Below are positions 51,277-60,399 of a stretch of 64,000 nucleotides of DNA, in pieces. Position 1 is the stretch's first letter, and each line of letters starts with the position of its first letter. A program made the position numbers and the translations under genes. The notes beneath the pieces are model-generated. The model did not search any database and was not told the origin of the DNA. It saw nothing but the letters and a program-made list of their open reading frames with translations. Origin of the DNA: SZUA-229 sp036567985. GTDB taxonomy: Bacteria > Pseudomonadota > Gammaproteobacteria > SZUA-229. Where the stretch lies: the NCBI GenBank assembly GCA_036567985.1, contig DATCTK010000074.1:1-64000 (forward strand), read 5' to 3'.

Positions 51277-52621
51277 TAAAACACCCGTTGATGTACTGGT
51301 GGTGGAAGATGATACGCAGTTGCGTGAAGCCATCTGTGATACCTGCGAAATGGCGGGTTACAGTGTTATCTGTGCAGAGCATGGTCAGGCCGCGCTGGCA
51401 CGTTTAAACGATTACAGTTTCAGGCTGGTGATTTCCGATGTGCAGATGCAACCCATGGATGGCATGGAGCTGCTCAGGCTGATCAAGCAGAAGCAGCCAT
51501 CGCTGGAAGTGGTAATGATGACCGCCTATGCCAGCATTGAAAAAGCGGTGGATGTGATGCGCCTGGGTGCGGCGGATTACCTGGTTAAGCCCTTCGAAGC
51601 GGAGGCGCTGTTACAGGTGATCCGCCGCTTTATGCCGGATGTGATTGTTGAAAAACATGAAACCGAGCTGATTGCAGAAGATGAGAAAATGAAATCCCTC
51701 AAACTGCTGGCCAGTCGGGTGGCGCAAAGTGATGCCACGGTATTGCTAAACGGTGAGAGTGGTTGCGGTAAAGAGGTGTTTGCGCAGTTTATTCATAACC
51801 AGTCACAGCGTGAGTCCCAGCCGTTTGTGGCAATTAACTGTGCTGCCATTCCAGAAAATATGCTGGAAGCGGTGCTGTTTGGTTATGAGAAGGGCGCGTT
51901 TACCGGCGCGCACCAGACAACCCCGGGCAAGTTTGAACAGGCACAGAACGGCACCCTGTTGCTGGATGAAATCTCCGAAATGGATGCGTCATTACAGGCC
52001 AAGTTACTGCGTGTGTTACAGGAAAAGGAAGTCGACCGACTGGGTGGCCGTAAAACCATTCAGCTGAATGTGCGGGTGATTGCCACCACCAACCGTAACC
52101 TGAAAAAACAGGTTGAACTGGGCAATTTCCGCGAAGACCTGTTCTATCGCCTGAGTGTGTTTCCGATCCAGATTCCGCCACTGCGCGAACGGGTCTCGGA
52201 TATTATCCCGATAGCGACTCGCCTGCTGAATAAACATGCGGGCTTTGCGGATAACCGCCTGAGCCTGTCGGCGGATGCACAACAGAAACTGCTCAACTAC
52301 GCCTGGCGCGGTAATGTGCGTGAACTGGATAATGTCATGCAACGTGCGCTGATCTTCAGGGAGGGCAACCAGATCTGCGCCGAGCATATTCATCTGCAAA
52401 CCGATGATTATGACCCGATGCAACCGGCCTTTGATGAGTCGCAGGATGAACAGAAGTCCGAGCTGGTCAATGGCCTGAAAGACCGTGAACAGCAACTGAT
52501 TCTGGAAGCTTTAAAAGCCGGCAACGGCAGCCGTAAATACGCGGCGGAACGTCTGGGTATCAGTCCGCGTACCCTGCGTTACAAACTGGCACGCATGCGC
52601 GATGCCGGTATCAGTGTTTAA
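51263..52621 (+). CDS. fleR: Flagellar sigma-54 response regulator FleR/FlrC
   Basis: 452 residues from the ATG at 51263 (GGAGAG upstream); an ATG at 51230 would add 11 unconserved residues. Receiver domain VLVVEDD, phospho-site VISDVQMQPMDG and LVKPF; AAA+ domain with Walker A GESGCGKEV, the sigma-54-contacting GAFTGA loop (EKGAFTGAHQ) and GTLLLDEI; C-terminal Fis-type helix-turn-helix KYAAERLGISPRTLRYKL. It activates sigma-54 promoters of class III genes such as those for fliE and flgI operons. Confidence 0.94.
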   Translation: MMQINKTPVDVLVVEDDTQLREAICDTCEMAGYSVICAEHGQAALARLNDYSFRLVISDVQMQPMDGMELLRLIKQKQPSLEVVMMTAYASIEKAVDVMRLGAADYLVKPFEAEALLQVIRRFMPDVIVEKHETELIAEDEKMKSLKLLASRVAQSDATVLLNGESGCGKEVFAQFIHNQSQRESQPFVAINCAAIPENMLEAVLFGYEKGAFTGAHQTTPGKFEQAQNGTLLLDEISEMDASLQAKLLRVLQEKEVDRLGGRKTIQLNVRVIATTNRNLKKQVELGNFREDLFYRLSVFPIQIPPLRERVSDIIPIATRLLNKHAGFADNRLSLSADAQQKLLNYAWRGNVRELDNVMQRALIFREGNQICAEHIHLQTDDYDPMQPAFDESQDEQKSELVNGLKDREQQLILEALKAGNGSRKYAAERLGISPRTLRYKLARMRDAGISV

Positions 52622-52667
52622 GCAATGCTTTATAGATTAGCACTTGATTAATTAAGAGGAATTTGTC

Positions 52668-53006
52668 ATGTCAGATATCAACGTACAACAGGTTCTTGCG
52701 CAGATGCGTGTGATGGAAGCCCAGGCCAAGTCGGCGATTGGCCCGGAGGCAATGGCACTGCATGAAGTGAAACCCGGCGAGAAAACCGATTTTTCACAGG
52801 TGCTGGCCAACTCGATTAACGCGGTGAATGAAAATTCATTGAATGCCTCAAAAATGGCGAGTGCATTTGAACAGGGTGATTCCAGTATTTCCATGGCTCA
52901 ATTGATGGTGACCATGGAAAAATCCAGCGTGTCATTCGAGGCAATGAAGCAGGTGCGAAATAAACTGCTGTCTGCCTATCAGGAAATCATGAGAATGTCG
53001 GTGTAG
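52668..53006 (+). CDS. fliE: Flagellar hook-basal body protein FliE
   Basis: 112 residues, normal size. The C-terminal half FEQGDSSISMAQLMVTMEKSSVSFEAMKQVRNKLLSAYQEIMRMSV is the FliE signature. It joins the MS ring to the rod. AAGAGGAA lies just before the ATG. The 46-bp gap from fleR shows no convincing sigma-54 site, so it may be read through from fleSR. Confidence 0.95.
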   Translation: MSDINVQQVLAQMRVMEAQAKSAIGPEAMALHEVKPGEKTDFSQVLANSINAVNENSLNASKMASAFEQGDSSISMAQLMVTMEKSSVSFEAMKQVRNKLLSAYQEIMRMSV

Positions 53007-53046
53007 TGACTGATCAGGTATTAATTCAGCTTAAAGGTTTTTAAAA

Positions 53047-54678
53047 ATGGCAGAACAAGCAACCGCTCCCAGCACCATGATGATTCCCGTGCCCCGCCTG
53101 ATTGGCAGCATACTGGGTGTTGTGGTTACGGTATTGATCAGTATTGGTATTTACAGCTGGGGCACCGCGCCCAGTTATGCGCCTTTGTATAATGGCCTGG
53201 AACCGAGTGATGCCTCGGAAGTGGTGACTGCACTGCAGGCGGCGGGTATTCCCCACGAACTCAATGCCGCTTCCGGTTCGGTGATGGTGGAGTCCGGTCG
53301 TGTGCATGAAGCGCGGCTCAAGCTGGCCTCACAGGGCTTGCCCAAAGGCACCGCGCTGGGTGTGGAAATGTTGCAGGAAGAGCAGAGCTTCGGCACCTCG
53401 CAATTTGTGGAAAGTGCGCGTTATCACCATGCTATCGAAACTGAACTGGCGCGAACCATTGGCACTATGCGCAATGTGAAATCGGCTCGAGTGCACCTGG
53501 CAATTCCGAAAAATTCGGTGTTTGTGCGTCAGCGTGATAACCCCAGTGCCTCGGTGGCCTTGAACCTGTACGGTGGTCGCACCATTGAGCAGGGCCAGGT
53601 GAATGCGATTATCCATATGGTGGCTTCCAGTGTTGCCAATCTGGCGCCGGAAAAAGTGACTGTGGTTGATCAGAGTGGTCGCCTGTTGTCCTCGGGAGAT
53701 ATGTCCAGCAATGTGGCGATGACTGCCAAGCAGTACGACTATTCACGTCAGGTTGAACAGGATTACCAGCAGCGAATCGAGCGACTGCTGGAACCGATTA
53801 TCGGTGTGGGCAAGGTGCGTGCAACGGTGAATGCGGATATTGATTTCACCCAGCAGGAAAGCACAGAAGAACTGTATAATAATGCAGACCAGACGTTGCG
53901 CAGTGAGCAGACCACCGAGTCCAGCCGTTTTGCCCGCGAAACCGGCGGTGTACCCGGTGCACTGGCGAATCAGCCGCCACAGGGTGGCCAGCTGGTGGAA
54001 GGTGCAGGTGAAGTCAACGCTGCTGAAGAAGAAGTCAATCCGCTTAATCGCAGCAGGAACACAGTGCGCAATTATGAAGTGGATAAAACCATTCGTCATT
54101 CAAGGCAGAGCAGTGGCTCGGTGGAACGCCTCACTGTGGCCGTGCTGGTGGATGATCGCGTTGTGGTTGAAGATGGTGAAAGTGTACGTACTCCGCTGAG
54201 TGCAGAAGAGATTGCACGCATCACCACCCTGGTTCAGCAAACCGTGGGTTATGATGAAGAACGCGGCGACCAGGTGAATGTGATTAATGCTTCATTCACG
54301 CCGCTGGAGGAAATTGCCGATCTGCCCGAACCATCCTTGATGGATAATAAATACGTGCAGCTTGCCTTAAAATGGATCTGGCCATTCCTGCTGATTCTGG
54401 TGGTAATCTTCACCATTTTGAAGCCATCGATCAGCAGCCTGACCAATTACACACCACCCAGACAAGCACTACCCAGGCGGGAAGGTGACGAGGAAGGTGG
54501 CAATGAAGAAGGTAATACCGCTGCAGAAAATGTAGCCAGGCTGGCGCATCAGGGCGGGCCGATTCCGCTGCCCTCTGGGCATGATGCAAAAGTCGATTTT
54601 GCCCAGTCAATGGTGCAACAGGATGCGAAAAAAGTCGCCAATGTGGTAAAAGACTGGATCGGCAGTGAAGCGAGTTAA
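53047..54678 (+). CDS. fliF: Flagellar MS-ring protein FliF
   Basis: 543 residues. TM1 near 20-40, the ring-building YscJ/FliF domain (YAPLYNGLEPSDASEVVTALQAAGIPHEL ... GLPKGTALGVEMLQEEQSFGTSQFVESARYHHAIETELARTI) and a second FliF domain (RIERLLEPIIGVGKVRATVNADIDF, RNYEVDKTIRH). TM2 lies near 437-455 and a FliG-binding tail at the end (DFAQSMVQQDAKKVANVVKDWI). Second gene of the fli operon, 40 bp after fliE, with AAAGG before the ATG. Confidence 0.96.
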   Translation: MAEQATAPSTMMIPVPRLIGSILGVVVTVLISIGIYSWGTAPSYAPLYNGLEPSDASEVVTALQAAGIPHELNAASGSVMVESGRVHEARLKLASQGLPKGTALGVEMLQEEQSFGTSQFVESARYHHAIETELARTIGTMRNVKSARVHLAIPKNSVFVRQRDNPSASVALNLYGGRTIEQGQVNAIIHMVASSVANLAPEKVTVVDQSGRLLSSGDMSSNVAMTAKQYDYSRQVEQDYQQRIERLLEPIIGVGKVRATVNADIDFTQQESTEELYNNADQTLRSEQTTESSRFARETGGVPGALANQPPQGGQLVEGAGEVNAAEEEVNPLNRSRNTVRNYEVDKTIRHSRQSSGSVERLTVAVLVDDRVVVEDGESVRTPLSAEEIARITTLVQQTVGYDEERGDQVNVINASFTPLEEIADLPEPSLMDNKYVQLALKWIWPFLLILVVIFTILKPSISSLTNYTPPRQALPRREGDEEGGNEEGNTAAENVARLAHQGGPIPLPSGHDAKVDFAQSMVQQDAKKVANVVKDWIGSEAS

Positions 54679-54714
54679 GGCGGTTAAGTGTCCGCAAGTG
54701 TAGAGAATTAAAGT

Positions 54715-55728
54715 ATGGTTGATAACCCTCCAATGACATTGACGGGCGTACAGCGAGCAGCGGTTCTGCTGATGGTCATGGGCTCGGAAAATGCCGCGGC
54801 TGTGCTCAAGCACCTCAATCCCAAGGAAGTGCAAAGCCTGGGCGCGGCCATGGCCAGCCTGCAGAATGTAAATCGCACCACCATGGAGTCGGTGCTGGAT
54901 GAGTTTGTCAATAAGGTGAATAACCAGACCTCGGTGGGTGTGGGTTCGGAAGATTATATCCGTGAAATGATGGTGAATGCGCTGGGTGAAGACAAGGCCA
55001 GCAATATGATCGACCGCATTTTGCTGGGCAGTGGCAATAAGGGGCTGGAATCACTGAAGTGGATGGACCCCCGTTCCGTAGCGGAGGTGATTCGTCTGGA
55101 ACACCCACAGATTATTGCAATTGTACTTTCCTATCTGGATCCCGATCAGTCGGCGGAAGTATTAAAGATGCTGCCGGAACGTACCCGCCCGGATATTCTA
55201 ATGCGCGTTGCCTCGCTCGAAGGTATCCCGCCATCTGCACTGCAGGAGCTGGATAAAATCATGGAGCAGCAGTTTTCCGGTACGCAGAATGTAACCCATA
55301 ACAGCATGGGTGGTTTCAAAACCGCTGCCAATATTCTCAACTTTATGGATCCACATATTGAAAACGCAATTCTGGATACCATCGGTGAACTGGACAAGGA
55401 CATGCAGGACAGTATCTCCGAGTTGATGTTTGTATTTGATAATCTGCAGGATGTGGATGATCGTGGTATTCAGTCATTACTCAGAGAAATTTCAACCGAT
55501 ACTCTCACCCTGGCATTGAAGGGTGCAGACGAAAAGCTCAAGGAAAAGATTCTGAAAAACATGTCCAAGCGTGCATCGGAAATGCTGCGTGAAGATATGG
55601 AAGCGCGCGGACCAGTTCGCCTGAGCGAAGTGGAAGCCGCACAGAAAGAAATTCTTGCTACAGCACGACGTCTGGCAGATGAAGGTGAACTGATGCTGGG
55701 TGGTGCCGGCAGTGAAGAGTACCTGTAA
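54715..55728 (+). CDS. fliG: Flagellar motor switch protein FliG
   Basis: 337 residues, normal size. N-terminal FliF-binding domain (LTGVQRAAVLLMVMGSENAAAVLKHLNPKEVQSLGAAMASL), middle domain with the EHPQ motif (RLEHPQIIAIVLSYLDPDQSAEVL), and a torque-generating C-terminal domain with charged helix LREISTDTLTLALKGADEKLKEKILKNMSKRASEMLREDMEARGPVRLSEVE. Part of the switch that couples to the stators. Confidence 0.97.
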   Translation: MVDNPPMTLTGVQRAAVLLMVMGSENAAAVLKHLNPKEVQSLGAAMASLQNVNRTTMESVLDEFVNKVNNQTSVGVGSEDYIREMMVNALGEDKASNMIDRILLGSGNKGLESLKWMDPRSVAEVIRLEHPQIIAIVLSYLDPDQSAEVLKMLPERTRPDILMRVASLEGIPPSALQELDKIMEQQFSGTQNVTHNSMGGFKTAANILNFMDPHIENAILDTIGELDKDMQDSISELMFVFDNLQDVDDRGIQSLLREISTDTLTLALKGADEKLKEKILKNMSKRASEMLREDMEARGPVRLSEVEAAQKEILATARRLADEGELMLGGAGSEEYL

Positions 55729-55791
55729 GGTGACTGGTTTATTTATCCACCCCGTGAAACACGTATTGTCAGACAGGCAGTAAACCGTATT

Positions 55792-56436
55792 ATGAAAAAA
55801 CCCTACACCGTTTCAGACGACCAGGTAAGGCATTATATTGCACCGGAGTTGCAGGGAAAAATCGTTGGCCTGCGTGATGAAGCTGTGCGCCCACAAACCG
55901 TGGAAGAAATTGAAGCGCTGCAAAAACTGGCCTATGAAGAAGCGCAACGGGCTGGCCATGCGGAAGGCGTAAAACAGGGTTTACAGGATGTAAAACAGAA
56001 GGCAAATAAACTGCAGGCGCTGATTAACTTTCTGCAGAAACCGCTGAATGACATGGATGAAGAAGTCGAACAGCAGCTCACCGAGCTGGCAATGATACTG
56101 GCAAAACATTTACTTAAAAAGGAAAGCAGTGTCGATCATCAGCATATCCAGAACCTGCTGCATGAGTCACTGCAATATCTGCCACTTAAATCACGGGATA
56201 TCCGGGTGCGCCTGAATCCCGCCGATATCGAATTACTGAAACTGGGCGAACTAAACCTCGATGAACAGGACTGGAAATGCGTAGCGGATGCAACGGTACG
56301 CGCCGGTGGCTGTATTATTGAGTCGGATCAGTCGGTGGTGGATGCCACTGTGGAAAACCGTATTACACAACTGATGGAACAACTGGGTTTGCATTCAGCC
56401 AGCACAGGGGAAACGGATGATGACAGCGCAGAGTGA
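55792..56436 (+). CDS. fliH: Flagellar assembly protein FliH
   Basis: 214 residues. Charged, Gln-rich N-terminus, a coiled-coil middle (EEAQRAGHAEGVKQGLQDVKQKANKLQALINFL) and the C-terminal FliI-binding domain (VRLNPADIELLKLGELN, ADATVRAGGCIIESDQSVVDATVENRI). It regulates the export ATPase FliI. Its 3' end overlaps fliI by 20 bp. Confidence 0.9.
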   Translation: MKKPYTVSDDQVRHYIAPELQGKIVGLRDEAVRPQTVEEIEALQKLAYEEAQRAGHAEGVKQGLQDVKQKANKLQALINFLQKPLNDMDEEVEQQLTELAMILAKHLLKKESSVDHQHIQNLLHESLQYLPLKSRDIRVRLNPADIELLKLGELNLDEQDWKCVADATVRAGGCIIESDQSVVDATVENRITQLMEQLGLHSASTGETDDDSAE

Positions 56437-57814
56437 ACACGCGCGTCGCTGGTTGCAGGGGCTGAATAAAAAGCAGCAGCTGATCCGCATGCCCGAACCC
56501 ATTGTTGAAGGTCGCCTGACCCGTATGGTGGGGCTGACCCTGGAAGCGGTCGGTTGTGAAGCAGCAGTGGGCACCAGTTGCGATATAGTCGCGCCGGGCA
56601 ATCACCGTATTGAAGCGGAAGTGGTGGGTTTTTCCGGCGACAAAACCTATTTAATGGCGATGGGTGAAAGCCGTGGCCTGGTGCCCAATGCCAGGGTGAT
56701 TCCGGCGGGGCATTCCAGCAGTGTGCGCATCAGTGAGGGTTTTCTGGGGCGGGTTATCGACGGCCGTGGTCGCCCCCTGGATGGTAAAGGCCCGTTACAG
56801 CTTGATCATGAACACGCCGCCGATATGCCACTGGCGGGCCGCGCGATTAATCCCTTGTTACGTGACCCCATAAACCAGCCGCTGGATGTGGGTGTGCGCA
56901 CCATTAACTCGTTGCTTACTGTTGGTCGCGGCCAGCGCATGGGCCTGTTTGCCGGCACCGGTGTAGGTAAAAGTATTCTGCTCGGCATGATGACCAAATA
57001 CACCGAAGCCGACGTGGTGGTGGTGGGGCTGATTGGTGAACGGGGACGTGAGGTCAAGGAATTCGTACAGGATATCCTCGGAGCAGAAGGTTTACGTCGT
57101 GCCTGCGTGGTGGCGGCACCGGCGGACGCCTCGCCACTGGTGCGTATTCACGGCGCCATGCTGGCCACCAGCGTGGCGGAGTATTTTCGTGATCAGGGTA
57201 AAAAAGTATTATTGCTGATGGATTCACTGTCGCGCTTTGCCCAGGCACAACGGGAGATCGGTCTGTCAATTTCCGAACCCCCGGCCACCCGTGGTTATCC
57301 ACCCTCGGTGTTTGCACGTATTCCGCAGCTGGTGGAACGGGCCGGTAATGGTTCCACAGGGCAGGGTTCGATTACTGCTTTCTATACCGTACTGGCAGAA
57401 GGCGATGACCAGAACGACCCCATTGCCGATGCGGCTCGGGGCATACTCGACGGGCATATACTGCTCTCGCGCCAGCTGGCCGACATGGGCCATTATCCGG
57501 CGATTGACCTGGAGTCATCGGTCAGCCGGGTAATGCCGATGGTCGTGCCGGCAGAGCAGATCAAGGCCAGCCAGCAGATTAAACAGCTATACTCGTTGTA
57601 TGAACAGAACCGTGATCTGATCAATGTCGGTGCCTATCAGCAGGGCAGTAACCCGGCGATTGACCGCGCGATAAAAATGCAGCCACAGATTCAGAGCTTT
57701 ATGCAGCAGGGCATGCACGAATCAGTCAATATGGCGAACAGTCGCCAGCAGATGGATCAGCTACTGGCAGAGATTAATCGCAGCCAGCAGGCGCAAAAGG
57801 ATGCTGCCAAATAA
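56417..57814 (+). CDS. fliI: Flagellum-specific export ATPase FliI
   Basis: 465 residues. F1-beta-like fold with Walker A GLFAGTGVGKSILLGMM near residues 175-191, VVGLIGERGREVKEF and Walker B VLLLMDSLSRFAQAQREIG. C-terminal YSLYEQNRDLINVGAYQ is normal. It powers unloading of substrates at the flagellar type III export gate. The first codons offer ATGATG; either ATG is possible. Confidence 0.97.
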   Translation: MMTAQSEHARRWLQGLNKKQQLIRMPEPIVEGRLTRMVGLTLEAVGCEAAVGTSCDIVAPGNHRIEAEVVGFSGDKTYLMAMGESRGLVPNARVIPAGHSSSVRISEGFLGRVIDGRGRPLDGKGPLQLDHEHAADMPLAGRAINPLLRDPINQPLDVGVRTINSLLTVGRGQRMGLFAGTGVGKSILLGMMTKYTEADVVVVGLIGERGREVKEFVQDILGAEGLRRACVVAAPADASPLVRIHGAMLATSVAEYFRDQGKKVLLLMDSLSRFAQAQREIGLSISEPPATRGYPPSVFARIPQLVERAGNGSTGQGSITAFYTVLAEGDDQNDPIADAARGILDGHILLSRQLADMGHYPAIDLESSVSRVMPMVVPAEQIKASQQIKQLYSLYEQNRDLINVGAYQQGSNPAIDRAIKMQPQIQSFMQQGMHESVNMANSRQQMDQLLAEINRSQQAQKDAAK

Positions 57815-57860
57815 ACAGCCAGCACGGTTGATCAGCGTCATTCGATAAGCAGGTAAACAG

Positions 57861-58307
57861 ATGCGCTCCAAACGAATGCAACCCATTGCCCGACACGCCG
57901 AGCAGGTACAGCAACAGGCAGTGCAGGTTTACGTGTCCGCACAACAGGCCGTGGTTGATGCGCAGCTGCAGCTGGAACAATTGCTGGAATACCGCATCGA
58001 GTACAGCAGTCGTCGTACCAGCAATGGCATGAGTATTCAGCAGCTACGGGATTACCAGCATTTTCTCAGCAAACTGAATCTGAGTATTGAGCAGGCGCAT
58101 AAACAGATTGAATTCAAAAAACAGAACTGTGAAAAACAGCGCCAGGCCTGGCTGAAAACCCGCGCCAGAACAAAGGCACTGGACAGTGTGATTGAAAAAT
58201 ACCAGCAACAGGAACGCATCATCGCTGCACGTATCGAGCAGAAAGAACAGGACGAATACGCAAGTCGTATCAGTGCGCGGCAACAGCAGGCGAAAAACGA
58301 GAGTTGA
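57861..58307 (+). CDS. fliJ: Flagellar export chaperone FliJ
   Basis: 148 residues forming one long coiled coil without other motifs, rich in Gln, Arg and Lys (EQVQQQAVQVYVSAQQAVVDAQLQLEQLLEYR). Size, position after fliI and the ALDSVIEKYQQQERI-ARIEQKEQDEYA end fit FliJ, which stimulates FliI and the export gate. The operon ends here: no fliK follows, and the next 400 bp are dispersed repeats. Confidence 0.85.
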   Translation: MRSKRMQPIARHAEQVQQQAVQVYVSAQQAVVDAQLQLEQLLEYRIEYSSRRTSNGMSIQQLRDYQHFLSKLNLSIEQAHKQIEFKKQNCEKQRQAWLKTRARTKALDSVIEKYQQQERIIAARIEQKEQDEYASRISARQQQAKNES

Positions 58308-58706
58308 TTCATTTAAAAACAAACGCGAAAGCACGCAAGTACTGTAGGGTGGATCAAGCGAAGCGGATCCACCATGTCGTGTTACATTGTTTGATTTAAA
58401 AGCATTTTGTGACAATTAGCTTGGGTGTTTTGTCACGATTTATCTGCACGATAAACTGAACTGTAGTGTTTCGCCAGAGAGGCGAAATAGCACAGGTCAG
58501 AACGTCGTGAAGTTAAGAATAGATAAAAATTAAAGTTGATTGGCTGGTACCCATGCGCTCCGTGGAAACGAACAAATATGACGGGTTCCCATGCACCTGC
58601 GTGGGAACCCGTTGCTATTCTATACGGGGTGTTTTCATTAACAGCTCTCTACGAATGCATTCCCACGCGGGAGCGTGGGAACGAGAAACAAACTCAGACA
58701 GTCACT
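58308..58706. repeat. Repeat-filled region after fliJ: B hairpin, collapsed C ends, D repeat
   Basis: B copy at 58344-58373. Sequence 58344-58422 aligns at about 80 percent or better with the reverse complement of 3270-3348. At about 58462-58500 the left C end (CTGTAGTGTTTCGCC) runs straight into the right C end (GCCAGAGAGGCGAAATAGCA), so all of the interior is gone. D copy 3 lies at 58541-58685 and ends 22 bp before the dsrE-like stop. Confidence 0.85.
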
Positions 58707-59120
58707 TCACAGCTTGATATAGGCATACCCATCCTGCTGCAATTCCACCAGCTTGGCGACCCCGCCATTTTCCAGAAAGGTAGTGCCTTCCAGCAGCTGC
58801 ACCCGGGTCAGGTTGCGGTTGCTCATGGCGTAGGAACAGATCATGACTTCGGCTTTTTCCGTGAGCAGTTCGTCGAGCTGCTCACGGGATTCAGCCAGGG
58901 TACTAAAACGGCTTACCGCTGGGCCATTAATCACCACCACAATGTCCGCTTTGGGTCCGAGCTTTTCCCGCAGGTTCTTCACATTGTTAACCAGCATGGT
59001 CATTTTCTGCGGGGTATTAAGGTGTAGCACCACCTTACTCTGGCTGGCGGCTGCCGACAGCGGGGTAAATAGCAAAGTACACAGCAGTACAGTCAGGCCG
59101 GTTCTGATGAATCGTTTCAT
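58707..59120 (-). CDS. Secreted DsrE/DsrF-like family protein
   Basis: 137 residues with a Sec signal peptide (MKRFIRTGLTVLLCTLLFTPLSAAA). The rest is a DsrE-like fold: KVVLHLNTPQKMTMLVNNVKNLREKLGPKADIVVVINGPAVSRFS, then AEVMICSYAMSNRNL with a Cys near residue 95 where DsrE-family sulfur carriers keep theirs, and GVAKLVELQQDGYAYIKL. Exported DsrE-like proteins are common and mostly uncharacterised; a sulfur-handling or nucleotide-related role is only a guess. It lies alone on the minus strand between two flagellar operons. Confidence 0.8.
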   Translation of the reverse strand: MKRFIRTGLTVLLCTLLFTPLSAAASQSKVVLHLNTPQKMTMLVNNVKNLREKLGPKADIVVVINGPAVSRFSTLAESREQLDELLTEKAEVMICSYAMSNRNLTRVQLLEGTTFLENGGVAKLVELQQDGYAYIKL

Positions 59121-59234
59121 TTCTGTTCCTCAATCGGCAAGCTTTTTTCATATGACTGTTTTGAGTGTAGCCAGTTTTATGCTGACTGTGGGAAAAAAGC
59201 ATATTTAATGTCCGTTTATGTCCGACTGGTAACT

Positions 59235-59250
59235 TGGCCTGTGAATTGCA
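59235..59250 (+). promoter_or_regulatory. Candidate sigma-54 promoter of flgIJKL
   Basis: TGGCCT-N5-TTGCA has the invariant GG and GC of -24/-12 promoters in correct spacing and full TTGCA at -12. It lies 39 bp before the flgI ATG. FleR-dependent sigma-54 control of rod/ring/hook genes is the known pattern in polar flagellates. Confidence 0.65.
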
Positions 59251-59288
59251 ATGTATCTGCCAGAGTGTTTTTTTACTGGAGACTGTCA

Positions 59289-60398
59289 ATGCTTTGGCTA
59301 CGCCTTGTATCTGTGTTTGTGTTGTTGCTGACTGGCTATAACACCGCCTATGCCGAACGCATTAAGGATATTGCGAGCGTTTCGGGTGTGCGTGATAACC
59401 ATCTGGTGGGTTATGGCCTGGTGGTGGGGCTGGATGGCAGTGGTGACCAGACCACGCAAACCCAGTTCACCATCCAGAGTTTCAAGAACATGCTGCAGCA
59501 ATACGGCATAGTTTTGCCGGAAGGGGTGACCCCACAGCTGAAAAATGTTGCCGCTGTGGCCATTCATGCCGATCTGCCGCCGTTTAGCAAGGTGGGGCAG
59601 AAGATTGATATTACGGTTTCCTCCCTGGGTAATGCGAAGAGCCTGCGCGGCGGCAGCCTGTTAATGACGCCGCTAAAAGGCGCGGATAACCAGATTTATG
59701 CGGTGGCCCAGGGCAATCTGATTGTCGGTGGTTTCGGCGTGTCCGGCAGTGACGGCTCAAAGGTGACTGTGAATGTGCCCAGTGTCGGCCGTATTCCCAA
59801 TGGTGCCACCATTGAGCGTGAAGTGCCCAATGCCTTTGCCAATATGGATCAGGTGGTGCTTAACCTGAATCGTAGCGATTTCACCACCGCGCACCGCGTG
59901 GTGGAAGCGATTAATAATGTGCTTGGCCCGGACAGTGCCCATGCACTGGATTCTGTGTCGATTCGTGTGCTGACCCCGCCCACCACCTCGCAGAAGGTCG
60001 AATTTGTGTCATTTCTGGAAAACCTGGAAGTGGCACCGGATAACGCACCGGCACGCATCGTGGTCAACTCACGCACCGGCACCATTGTGATTACCGCCGA
60101 TGTGCGGGTGAAACGCGCTGCGGTGGCCCACGGTAACCTGGTGGTGAGTGTGACCTCCGACCCGATTGTCAGTCAGCCTGAAGGTGCCTTTACCCAGGGT
60201 ACCACGGCGGTGGTGGATCGTAGCCAGATTGATATCGAAGAGGAAGATGCACGTATGTTCCTGTTACAAACCGGGGTTAGCCTGCGCGAGCTGGTTGACG
60301 CGGTGAACCAGGTGGGGGCCGCGCCGGGTGACCTGGTGGCCATGCTGGAAGCGCTGAAACAGTCCGGTGCCTTAACCGCCGAGCTGATAGTGATCTAG
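59289..60398 (+). CDS. flgI: Flagellar P-ring protein FlgI
   Basis: 369 residues from the ATG at 59289 (GGAG at 59278-59281). The open frame continues upstream to 59208, but the signal peptide (MLWLRLVSVFVLLLTGYNTAYA, cut before ERIKDIASV) fixes this start. Family landmarks: NHLVGYGLVVGLDGSGDQT, KNVAAVAIHADLPPFSKVGQKIDITVSSLGNAKSLRGGSLLMTPLKG and SLRELVDAVNQVGAAPGDLVAMLEALKQSGAL. It builds the bushing in the peptidoglycan. flgJ follows after 1 bp. Confidence 0.97.
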   Translation: MLWLRLVSVFVLLLTGYNTAYAERIKDIASVSGVRDNHLVGYGLVVGLDGSGDQTTQTQFTIQSFKNMLQQYGIVLPEGVTPQLKNVAAVAIHADLPPFSKVGQKIDITVSSLGNAKSLRGGSLLMTPLKGADNQIYAVAQGNLIVGGFGVSGSDGSKVTVNVPSVGRIPNGATIEREVPNAFANMDQVVLNLNRSDFTTAHRVVEAINNVLGPDSAHALDSVSIRVLTPPTTSQKVEFVSFLENLEVAPDNAPARIVVNSRTGTIVITADVRVKRAAVAHGNLVVSVTSDPIVSQPEGAFTQGTTAVVDRSQIDIEEEDARMFLLQTGVSLRELVDAVNQVGAAPGDLVAMLEALKQSGALTAELIVI

Positions 60399-60399
60399 C

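Noticed and set aside
52590..52615. TGGCAC at the end of fleR as a sigma-54 promoter for fliE
   Set aside because: No TTGC at the right spacing follows; the match lies in coding sequence for the C-terminal helix.
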